Source: Actinomycetota bacterium (GTDB lineage Bacteria; Actinomycetota; Acidimicrobiia; IMCC26256). Taken from it: a DNA stretch of 5,336 bases. The DNA lies in NCBI GenBank assembly GCA_009702955.1, contig WLHA01000117.1, positions 1-5,336 of the forward strand, given 5' to 3'. Positions 1 through 5,336 of the stretch are shown piece by piece (the first letter of the stretch is position 1; each line of letters opens with the position of its first letter). A program made the position numbers and the translations under genes. The notes beneath the pieces were generated by a model. It was not told where the DNA came from, did no database searches, and saw only the letters and a list, made by a program, of their open reading frames with translations.

Positions 1-920
1 CCCGCCTGGCTCGCCGAACCGCCGAATGAAGAGTGCGGGAAGAACTCGGTTACCTGATGAACAGGGACATCGTTATCAACATTGATCGCCTCGCTGAACT
101 TGGCTGAGAGTTTTACTGTCGGGTGGACGGCGAGGCTCTTGCCGATGTTCCCCTTGATTCCAGAGCGCTGAAGCAGAGCCGGGGTATGGATCGCTCCACA
201 GCATACGAAGACATGGCGAAACGAGATGCGCCCTGCTCTACCGTCTCGACGCTCAACTATCGCTGCCCCCGCTGTGGCATCTGTCATCTCAAGGCGCTCA
301 ACGCGAATTCCGGTTGAGAGAATCGCACCTGCATTTATTGCTCTTGGGAGGTATGTCTCCGTCATGCTTTGGCGTTTTCCGCTTAGCGCATCGCCGTGCT
401 CGGGATATGACATCCAACGCGGGATCTCGCTGTTTCGCCAACCTAGATTTGTGGCGCCGCGAGCGAGGGCTTGACTAGCGAGAGTTGATTCACCGGGGAC
501 GTAAGAGATGTTTAGGTCAGTCTCAATCTCATCTGCAATCGCGTCAATGTCATCAAGCTCAAGGTCTTGAATCTTGTAGCCGTCTCGCCATTTTGTGAGC
601 ATTGAGTGAGGAGGGCGTTTGTAGAGTCCACTATTGACCTCTGTTCCGCCACCCGCGCAGCGCCCCTCTGTATAAGCAATTGAGGGGCGACCAAGGGCAA
701 CAGTTACGCCACCGGATCGGTACTGCTTCTGCATCTGGTCGAGCGAGAATGGTTTGATTGAACCTTGGTCATACCACTCGCCCTCCTCAACAATAAGCAC
801 GTCAAATCCAGCCTCAGCCAGACGCGCCGCAGTCGGCGAGCCGCCCGCTCCGCTCCCGATGACGAGTACCTCAACCTCGATGTGGTCGCCCGCGCCGAAT
901 GCATCCTTAGAGAGGTTCAT
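1..920 (-). CDS. GMC-family FAD-dependent oxidoreductase, C-terminal part beyond the left edge
   Basis: Reading the minus strand from ATG 920-918 gives 306 uninterrupted codons plus two bases to the window edge. Seen: a nucleotide-binding betaalphabeta fold at residues 17-47 (VLVIGSGAGGS, then the strand ending in the FAD-ribose acidic residues E45/E46). The GMC N-terminal signature is at 85-103 (EGRCAGGGTEVNSGLYKRP). QSMTETYLPRA is at 184-194. The second GMC signature is around 238-255 (VCCGAIHTPALLQRSGI), followed by IGKSLAVHP. There is no signal or Tat peptide, so the protein is probably cytosolic. Known of the family: FAD-linked oxidation of alcohols, sugars or sterols, with a catalytic His near the C-terminus. 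That part (usually 200 or more further residues) is outside the window, so substrate and activity cannot be judged. The start is set by an ATGA overlap with the 116-aa gene upstream; I see no convincing Shine-Dalgarno, so coupled translation is inferred. The family call is firm; the specificity is unknown. Confidence 0.93.
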   Translation of the reverse strand, partial: MNLSKDAFGAGDHIEVEVLVIGSGAGGSPTAARLAEAGFDVLIVEEGEWYDQGSIKPFSLDQMQKQYRSGGVTVALGRPSIAYTEGRCAGGGTEVNSGLYKRPPHSMLTKWRDGYKIQDLELDDIDAIADEIETDLNISYVPGESTLASQALARGATNLGWRNSEIPRWMSYPEHGDALSGKRQSMTETYLPRAINAGAILSTGIRVERLEMTDATAGAAIVERRDGRAGRISFRHVFVCCGAIHTPALLQRSGIKGNIGKSLAVHPTVKLSAKFSEAINVDNDVPVHQVTEFFPHSSFGGSASQA

Positions 921-1267
921 GGCTCTACCTGGGCGCGCCCGCCGTCGGGTCGGGTATCAGGCCACTTCTCCCACACATAAGCAAACGCTAGGGAACGGAT
1001 TAGGCGTGGGTATTCACTTACAAACGGAATTGGCATGCTCGAGGAGACAGATATATACGTGCGCCGAGAGCCGAGGCTGAGGCCAAGATCAAAGATGACA
1101 GCGAGGATACGAACCGCCAGATTCATTGGTGCTGGGAGATCGGCGACGCGGACCGCTACAAACTCAACTGCCTCAGATCGCCGCTGTGGGTCAAGTGCCG
1201 GAAGGTCGCGAGCTAAGAGCGCATCTGCATAAGGAGCGACTCTGGAGGCTGAAGACCGGCTGGGCAT
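917..1267 (-). CDS. Small protein coupled to the GMC oxidoreductase, function unknown
   Basis: 116 aa, not recognised with certainty. An in-frame TAA lies just upstream of ATG 1267-1265, so this is the longest possible start. Only weak purine content precedes it (no good Shine-Dalgarno), so a leaderless or weakly initiated message, or a later start, is possible. The chain has a basic, Ser-rich N-terminus (PSRSSASR), a helical acidic/basic stretch (residues 17-45), a hydrophobic amphipathic segment (about 47-66, PMNLAVRILAVIFDLGLSLG) and a Pro/aromatic region (78-102, ending FAYVWEKW). It has no Cys, no clear signal peptide and no metal motif. Its stop overlaps the start of the oxidoreductase gene (ATGA), which argues that it is a real gene whose product is made in step with the enzyme. 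By inference it could be a partner subunit or assembly factor. It does not look like the Tat-exported gluconate dehydrogenase small subunit. Confidence 0.72.
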   Translation of the reverse strand: MPSRSSASRVAPYADALLARDLPALDPQRRSEAVEFVAVRVADLPAPMNLAVRILAVIFDLGLSLGSRRTYISVSSSMPIPFVSEYPRLIRSLAFAYVWEKWPDTRPDGGRAQVEP

Positions 1268-1378
1268 AGAGATGGCAGGTTACTAGCGAAACTGAGCCGC
1301 TTTGACAGCAAATTCACCAGAGCTGCGACCTCCGATGTTGGTCTCGAACCAATGCGCTTAGGCCTTATGTCTATGGCT

Positions 1379-1429
1379 GTATTTATGACGGTACTTATGG
1401 AGTGACGGTACTTATGGAGGTATTTATGG
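1379..1429. repeat. Four-copy GTAYTTATGR box array containing an exact 17-bp tandem duplication
   Basis: The 17-mer TGACGGTACTTATGGAG occurs at 1386-1402 and again, with no gap, at 1403-1419. A shorter box recurs four times: GTATTTATGA (1379), GTACTTATGG (1391), GTACTTATGG (1408) and GTATTTATGG (1420). The start-to-start spacings are 12, 17 and 12 bp, with the two TAC versions inside and the two TAT versions outside. The array lies between divergent genes, about 110 bp from the minus-strand start and 95 bp from the plus-strand start. This position fits an operator with several sites for one regulator, but simple slippage duplication would look similar. The repeats are direct rather than palindromic. 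Presence of the repeat is certain; its role is inferred. Confidence 0.85.
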
Positions 1430-1511
1430 CCTCGCACATGCCCGAGAGACTCATAGCCGTAGAATCCCTTGCTGCTGCCCATCATCTAAGCGATTGGCCC
1501 GTTTGTTAATT

Positions 1512-1520
1512 GAGGGGAGG
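1512..1520 (+). promoter_or_regulatory. Ribosome binding site of the first membrane-protein gene
   Basis: GAGGGGAGG lies four bases before ATG 1525. An in-frame TAG immediately precedes that ATG (1522-1524), so this ribosome site and the stop together fix the start. It is the only strong Shine-Dalgarno among the gene starts in the window; the downstream genes begin by stop/start overlap instead. Confidence 0.8.
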
Positions 1521-1524
1521 ATAG

Positions 1525-3399
1525 ATGAGAGCCGATCAAGACGCCTCCGGGTCTCTTTCTCCCGCTCGCAACCGAATGGCTGGAGCACGCGCTTGGTGTG
1601 CTCAGCATCCTGTGCTCTCGTGGTCTTTGGTCTTCTCCGCAGTGCTCCTTGTGGCCGGAGTCTTTATATCTCGCCATGCTTGGTATCCGGTTCTTGATTT
1701 AGCAATGACCGAGTTTCGAGTGAGAGATGTAGGCACGTCGCATACTCCGTTGGTTGGCCTCCCGGGGCGTATTGGTAATTTCCCTGACCAAGGAAGCCAT
1801 CCGGGACCGCTCTCGTTCTATGCATTGGCGATCGTTTATAAGTTGAGCGGATCAAGTGCTCATGGACTTGAGTACGCAACAATCCTCCTCTCGCTCGCCG
1901 CAGTCATAACTGCACTTTGGTTGGCGACGCGACGCGGTGGTCCGGCTATGGCGTCAGCGATTGCCGCAGTTCTTGCGGTTGTGATGTGGCGTTATGGGCC
2001 GCTACTTGTAACGCAGCCGTGGAATCCGTATCTACCATTGCTTCCATGGTTCGTAGTCCTGTTGGCGGCATGGTCTGTATTAGATCGTGACCCAGTTGGG
2101 TGGCTTCCGTTCGCATTCTTTGGCGCGCTATGCGCGCAGACACATATTCCGTATGTCGGATTGGTCGGCGGAGTAGGCCTTTTGATGCTCGCTATAACAG
2201 TCTCTCGAACTCTGCGCGAATCTGAATCCCGCCTCAAAGAGTTGCGGTGGCTTGGCGGCGCATCTCTGCTTTTCGTAGTGCTTTGGATTCCTCCAATAGT
2301 CGACCAGATCTCAGGTCATCAAAATATCTCGATGATCATCAATTACTTCCGTACTCCTCCCGAGGCGGCGGTCGGGTTTAGTACTGGTCTAAAGGTCCTG
2401 CTCGGACACTTCGATCTCGTGCATTGGGCTCAGCAGGGGAGCTACTCAAACCTTGTGACGGCAGGAACAGATGCGTCTCAGGGCTCTGCGTTAATAGGCT
2501 TTATTGTCTTTGCGAGTTGGGCTGCATCAGCAATCGTTGCCCTCCGCATGCGCATTGAACGCGTAATGCCCCTGCATGCTGTAGTGGGCTCAGCGATAGT
2601 TCTTGGAGCAATATCGTTGAGTCGTGTATTCGGCGTGCTCTGGTATTACCTGAGCCTCTGGATGGTGAGCATTGTTGTGCTCGCAGTCTTCGTCGGACTC
2701 TGGACTCTCTACGCCGTGCTCATTGAGCGCACGACAGGAGGAGGTTCCCTCACCAGATGGCGCAGCAGAGTTGTGCTAGCGACAGCGTTTGTCTCCCTAC
2801 TCTTATTCACGATCGCCTCCACGCAAGTGTCGCCGCCGGAAGCGACGCTCTCGGATCCGCTTGGAGTAATTGTCAATCGTGTGGACAAGTCGCTCAAGGA
2901 TGGCGCAGCGGGGGTAACCGAATTAGATCGATTTGTTGTAACTTGGAACGATGCTCACTACATCGGCTCGCAGGGCTATGGCCTTGTGAACGAGCTTGAG
3001 CGTCGCGGGTGGGATGTAGGGGTGCCGGATACTTGGCGCATCCCAGTGACGCGCCAACGTGTGGTCCCCATTGACTCTGCAACGAGGGAGCTCAGGTTTG
3101 CGAGCGGTGTTTATCTAAGAGAGTTACTTGCCTCTGGGGAGCCAGGAGTTGAGCTTCTCGCTAGTTATGACCCGAGGTCGCGAGAGCAGCGATCTACCTA
3201 CATGAGAGACCGGACCGAATTGCTCGCCTCGCTGCAGAGACGCGGCGAAGTAGAGATAGCCGATCAGGTTGATTCAAGCCTCTTTACGGCATCGCTTGCT
3301 CCATCACTTACCCAGCGTGAGAAGAACTTGATTGCAGAGATGCTCCACCTAGGGCAGCCTCTAGGTGTTCTGCTTGTTCCGATCGAGTACAGACGCTGA
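1525..3399 (+). CDS. Polytopic membrane protein, probable GT-C-type glycosyltransferase (first paralogue)
   Basis: 624 aa. Seen: a short cytoplasmic N-terminus, then a first membrane segment at about 31-49. An outside loop follows with D58, E63, R65, R67 and D68 (DLAMTEFRVRDV), then PLVG (75-78) and HPGPLSFY (92-99). About ten further hydrophobic segments run to residue 432, with QPWNPYLPLLPWF at 164-176, QTHIPY at 205-210 and WIPPIVDQI at 254-262. The last ~190 residues are hydrophilic, with no Cys, and should lie outside the membrane. Known: GT-C enzymes place catalytic acidic residues in the first outside loop and use polyprenyl-phosphate sugars. I associate this motif set with an uncharacterised actinobacterial family of that kind. 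Inferred: transfer of a sugar to an envelope polysaccharide or protein; donor and acceptor unknown. It heads the plus-strand operon with a strong ribosome site, and its stop overlaps the next start by one base. It could also be a non-catalytic relative. Confidence 0.88.
   Translation: MRADQDASGSLSPARNRMAGARAWCAQHPVLSWSLVFSAVLLVAGVFISRHAWYPVLDLAMTEFRVRDVGTSHTPLVGLPGRIGNFPDQGSHPGPLSFYALAIVYKLSGSSAHGLEYATILLSLAAVITALWLATRRGGPAMASAIAAVLAVVMWRYGPLLVTQPWNPYLPLLPWFVVLLAAWSVLDRDPVGWLPFAFFGALCAQTHIPYVGLVGGVGLLMLAITVSRTLRESESRLKELRWLGGASLLFVVLWIPPIVDQISGHQNISMIINYFRTPPEAAVGFSTGLKVLLGHFDLVHWAQQGSYSNLVTAGTDASQGSALIGFIVFASWAASAIVALRMRIERVMPLHAVVGSAIVLGAISLSRVFGVLWYYLSLWMVSIVVLAVFVGLWTLYAVLIERTTGGGSLTRWRSRVVLATAFVSLLLFTIASTQVSPPEATLSDPLGVIVNRVDKSLKDGAAGVTELDRFVVTWNDAHYIGSQGYGLVNELERRGWDVGVPDTWRIPVTRQRVVPIDSATRELRFASGVYLRELLASGEPGVELLASYDPRSREQRSTYMRDRTELLASLQRRGEVEIADQVDSSLFTASLAPSLTQREKNLIAEMLHLGQPLGVLLVPIEYRR
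3346..3367 (+). other. RNA hairpin at the end of the first membrane-protein gene
   Basis: CACCTAG (3346-3352) and CTAGGTG (3361-3367) are perfect inverse complements. A G·U and a G-C pair extend the stem inward to nine pairs around a four-base loop (3355-3358). The hairpin sits inside the last codons of the gene, about 31 bases before the next start. No U-tract follows, so a terminator is unlikely. It may modulate coupled translation or RNA processing, or be a chance result of the LGQPLG coding sequence. Confidence 0.45.
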
Positions 3400-5330
3400 T
3401 GACGAAGTCTTCTGGCGAGTCTCAAAGAGATTTTGCTGCGGCGACCCTTCTCGATGATGACGCGACCCCGGTCGTCGTTGAGAAGCGTGCCAGACAGTCT
3501 CTGGCTTGGCTCTCTGCTCACCGCTTCGAGGTTCTCATTGCAGCGGTTGCGATACTCCCATTCGTTGTCGCGGTAGTGCGCTCAATAGTTGACGGGTACA
3601 CGCCTCTCGGAGACGACGGACTGCTGGTACTGCGGAGCCGGGATGTGTTCACAGCGTTCAACCCACTGCTCGGCACCTGGTCGTCGTCCTCGGTCGCATT
3701 CGGGGTTCAGATAAATAACCCGGGCCCACTCCTCTTTGACCTGATGGCCATGCCGGTCAAACTCTTTGGCTCGGGTCCGGGGATCGCAATTGGAGTCGGG
3801 GCAATGAACGCCGCGTGCCTACTTGCAGCGGCGGTAATCGCTCATCGAGTCGCTGGGCGTATTGCCTTCCTACTTATCCTGCTTGTAGGTGCATCGTTTG
3901 CTTGGAGCATGGGTAGTGAGTTGATCTACGACGTATGGCAGCCGCACTCGTTGTTGTTTCCGTTCTTTCTCTTGATTGTTCTTGCTTGGTCATTCGCTGA
4001 AGGAAAGCTAAAAGCTCTGGCTTGGTCTATTGCCGTTGCGTCGCTATTGATTCAAACCCACCTCTCGTATGTATACCTAGCCCCTCTAATAATCCTTGTT
4101 GGGGTCTTCCTCTATCTATGGAGTCAGCGCGCAGGGTTCGTGGCGGCTCTCGGATCACTTAAGAGGCCGGTGCTGTGGTCGGTTGGAGTCGGGATCGTTT
4201 TATGGGCTCAGCCACTCTGGCAGCAACTCCACGGCCCGGGTGAGAGCAACATGGATCGTCTCATTGATGCTGCATCTGGCAAATATGGATCGATGCCGAG
4301 TTTTGGTACGTCGCTAGCGGTCAGGTTTGTTGGGGCGGTGATAGCGCTTCCGCCTTGGATACTGCGTTCGTCATTCGCTGAGTCAATCCCACCGTTGCAG
4401 ATAATCGATTCTTCCGGAAATTTCTTGCCGGTCTCCGGACTCCCGAGCCTCATAATCTCAATGCTTGCAATTGTCCTCATGATGGTTCTCTTGCTCGCAT
4501 CCGCCTTCTCGGTGCGGAGGCTCCCAACGCGCGGCGTCCTCACGAGCGCTCTCTTGGCGGTCTCCCTCTTGCTGCTCTCCGTTCTTACGATCAAGATCAT
4601 GCCGATCGGGCCAGTTGATCCCGCGCATCAAATGCGCTGGCTGTGGCCGGTCGGGGCATTTGTGATTTTCTCCCTTCTGTTTAGGGTATTCACGCTCCCG
4701 GCTATCTCGCGCTCTGCTCCTTGGCTAGTGGCCGCATTGGTCGCGATAGTTAGCCTCGCCAACCTGCCGACGCATGTTGTCGCAGAGGGGACGGTTGCAT
4801 CTCGCGACGCAACCCCAAGCGTGCGCTCAATGATTAGTCAAGTGGAGAAACTCGATAATCGGGGAGTGCTCCTCTTCGATCCGTCAACTCTGCGATTTGC
4901 CGAGCCGTATAGCGGTCCGCTTCTCGCTGCGCTTGCAGAGGAGGGCATTAGGTTCGTCACCGCTAACGAACCGTATGTACATCAACTCGGTGAAGGGCGT
5001 AGGTATCGGTGCGTTGCGCAGTGGGGCCTTCCGGATAATCCATCAGCCTGCGGAGTTAGCAACACCATGAGCGTTGTGAGTGGCATTGAGGCATACGCAG
5101 TTCCAGATGGTTCAGAGCGAGTGATCTTCATTCCCGGGCTTAATCGTAAAGAGTCGCTCCAGTTTAGGGACGCGAAGCGACGCCTTGATGAGGCAGGACT
5201 TAAGTTCGATGGTTATGGACAGCCTGTAAATGTTCCCGGAGCCTTAAGCGAAGTTGCGCTTCGCTATAGAGAGTTGCAGATTCAGAGGGACAGGGACTCT
5301 GTCGCAGTTTTTCTGCGCCCAGCGTCATGA
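3399..5330 (+). CDS. Polytopic membrane protein, probable GT-C-type glycosyltransferase (second paralogue)
   Basis: 643 aa. Its ATG shares one base with the preceding TGA (TGATG) and no Shine-Dalgarno is evident, so coupled translation is inferred. A hydrophilic, Asp-rich cytoplasmic tail of about 42 residues precedes the first membrane segment (45-62). The first outside loop has G71-D72-D73, R79, R81 and D82, then PLLG (89-92) and NPGPL (107-111). D72 and D82 align without gaps to D58 and D68 of the preceding protein. Further shared marks are WQPHSLLFPFF (180-190), QTHLSY (219-224) and LWAQPLWQQLHG (268-279). HQMRWLWP (410-417) precedes the last segments. About 11-12 membrane spans end near residue 457. 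A hydrophilic outside domain (about 458-643) contains a possible disulfide pair, C538 and C551. GDD in the loop fits the usual GT-C acidic pair better than the single Asp of its neighbour. By inference it transfers a lipid-linked sugar outside the membrane; substrates unknown. Confidence 0.88.
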   Translation: MTKSSGESQRDFAAATLLDDDATPVVVEKRARQSLAWLSAHRFEVLIAAVAILPFVVAVVRSIVDGYTPLGDDGLLVLRSRDVFTAFNPLLGTWSSSSVAFGVQINNPGPLLFDLMAMPVKLFGSGPGIAIGVGAMNAACLLAAAVIAHRVAGRIAFLLILLVGASFAWSMGSELIYDVWQPHSLLFPFFLLIVLAWSFAEGKLKALAWSIAVASLLIQTHLSYVYLAPLIILVGVFLYLWSQRAGFVAALGSLKRPVLWSVGVGIVLWAQPLWQQLHGPGESNMDRLIDAASGKYGSMPSFGTSLAVRFVGAVIALPPWILRSSFAESIPPLQIIDSSGNFLPVSGLPSLIISMLAIVLMMVLLLASAFSVRRLPTRGVLTSALLAVSLLLLSVLTIKIMPIGPVDPAHQMRWLWPVGAFVIFSLLFRVFTLPAISRSAPWLVAALVAIVSLANLPTHVVAEGTVASRDATPSVRSMISQVEKLDNRGVLLFDPSTLRFAEPYSGPLLAALAEEGIRFVTANEPYVHQLGEGRRYRCVAQWGLPDNPSACGVSNTMSVVSGIEAYAVPDGSERVIFIPGLNRKESLQFRDAKRRLDEAGLKFDGYGQPVNVPGALSEVALRYRELQIQRDRDSVAVFLRPAS

Positions 5331-5336
5331 CCAGCG
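5327..5336 (+). CDS. Start of a probable third operon gene, cut by the right edge
   Basis: ATG 5327-5329 overlaps the preceding TGA in the four-base form ATGA, the same kind of coupling used by the oxidoreductase pair on the other strand. Only three codons (M-T-S) are visible, so nothing can be said of the product. The tight overlap argues for a further member of the membrane-protein operon, but an ATGA can arise by chance. Confidence 0.5.

Larger units (their letters stand above)
1268..1524. promoter_or_regulatory. Divergent intergenic region serving both operons
   Basis: These 257 bp separate the minus-strand oxidoreductase unit from the plus-strand membrane-protein operon, so promoters for both directions must lie here or overlap the gene starts. 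Seen: the TATG-containing box array (1379-1429), a short inverted repeat TTGGT-CTCGA-ACCAA at 1338-1352, and a TAGAAT that resembles a -10 element at 1460-1465 on the plus strand but has no good -35 partner. I cannot name a promoter with confidence. A 27-codon frame (1426-1509, plus) with GGAGG five bases before its ATG fits between the array and the first membrane-protein gene, but its reality is doubtful. Confidence 0.6.

Noticed and set aside
226..474. Plus-strand open frames at 123-317, 226-474 and 754-1080
   Set aside because: They lie antisense to the continuous oxidoreductase and small-protein frames, have compositions typical of shadow frames (Arg/Ser/Pro rich) and no domain.
1302..1307. 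Perfect TTGACA (-35 consensus) on the plus strand
   Set aside because: No -10-like hexamer lies 16-18 bp downstream (the sequence there is around GCGACC), so it does not form a recognisable promoter.
1331..1360. tRNA-like T-arm on the minus strand (GGTTCGAGACC within the TTGGT/ACCAA inverted repeat)
   Set aside because: The loop resembles TTCGANN, but the outermost stem pair fails. No matching acceptor strand or D-arm is found at the expected distance, so no tRNA can be folded.
1379..1429. CRISPR-like array
   Set aside because: The boxes are only 10-17 bp, with 2-7 bp between box copies or none at all between the 17-mers. There are no spacers of CRISPR size and no cas genes.
1213..1485. 90-codon minus-strand frame across the intergenic region
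   Set aside because: It overlaps the coupled 116-aa gene in another frame, reads through the box array as low-complexity text (KYLHKYRH) and has no domain or ribosome site.
3346..3367. Rho-independent terminator between the two membrane-protein genes
   Set aside because: The hairpin lies inside coding sequence, has no following U-tract, and the next gene begins within one base of the stop, so readthrough is needed.
4208..4600. 130-codon minus-strand frame
   Set aside because: It is antisense to the second membrane protein, whose frame is unbroken and rich in family motifs. No start signal or domain was seen.

Overview
The window shows the divergent junction of two gene clusters in what is probably an actinobacterium of moderate GC (about mid-fifties percent by eye). 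The actinobacterial call rests on protein style. The two membrane proteins carry the D-x(9)-D-V ... PL(V/I)G ... (H/N)PGPL pattern that I associate with an uncharacterised actinobacterial membrane glycosyltransferase-like family. The oxidoreductase has a GGGTEVNSGLYKRP segment of the type seen in actinobacterial GMC enzymes. No marker in the window fixes the genus.

Left, minus strand (1-1267): a two-gene unit. A 116-aa protein that I do not recognise (1267->917) is followed, with an ATGA overlap, by a GMC-family FAD-dependent oxidoreductase. The oxidoreductase starts at 920 and runs off the left edge, leaving 306 N-terminal codons. It is open throughout. It lacks a stop inside the window, so an ORF caller that requires both ends would miss it, and much of the apparent plus-strand coding at 120-1080 is its shadow.

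Middle (1268-1524): a 257-bp divergent intergenic region. It holds two exact adjacent copies of a 17-bp repeat inside a four-copy array of the box GTAYTTATGR, spaced 12, 17 and 12 bp. This is a candidate operator or slippage-generated array. A strong Shine-Dalgarno stretch precedes the plus-strand operon, and there is a doubtful 27-codon upstream reading frame.

Right, plus strand (1525-5336): two consecutive genes for large polytopic membrane proteins (624 and 643 aa) overlapping by one base (TGATG). They are clearly related in layout and motifs. Each has an acidic first outside loop, a PGPL helix start, a QTH motif, about 10-12 membrane segments and a hydrophilic C-terminal domain of about 185 residues. 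I interpret them as paralogous GT-C-fold glycosyltransferases or transferase-like proteins acting on the outer face of the membrane with polyprenyl-linked sugars. Donor, acceptor and activity cannot be read from sequence. An ATGA at 5327-5330 suggests a third, tightly coupled gene leaving the right edge.

Nothing indicates phage, transposon, CRISPR or a toxin/defence system. The points most worth following are the small-protein/GMC pair, the tandem paralogue pair and the intergenic box array.
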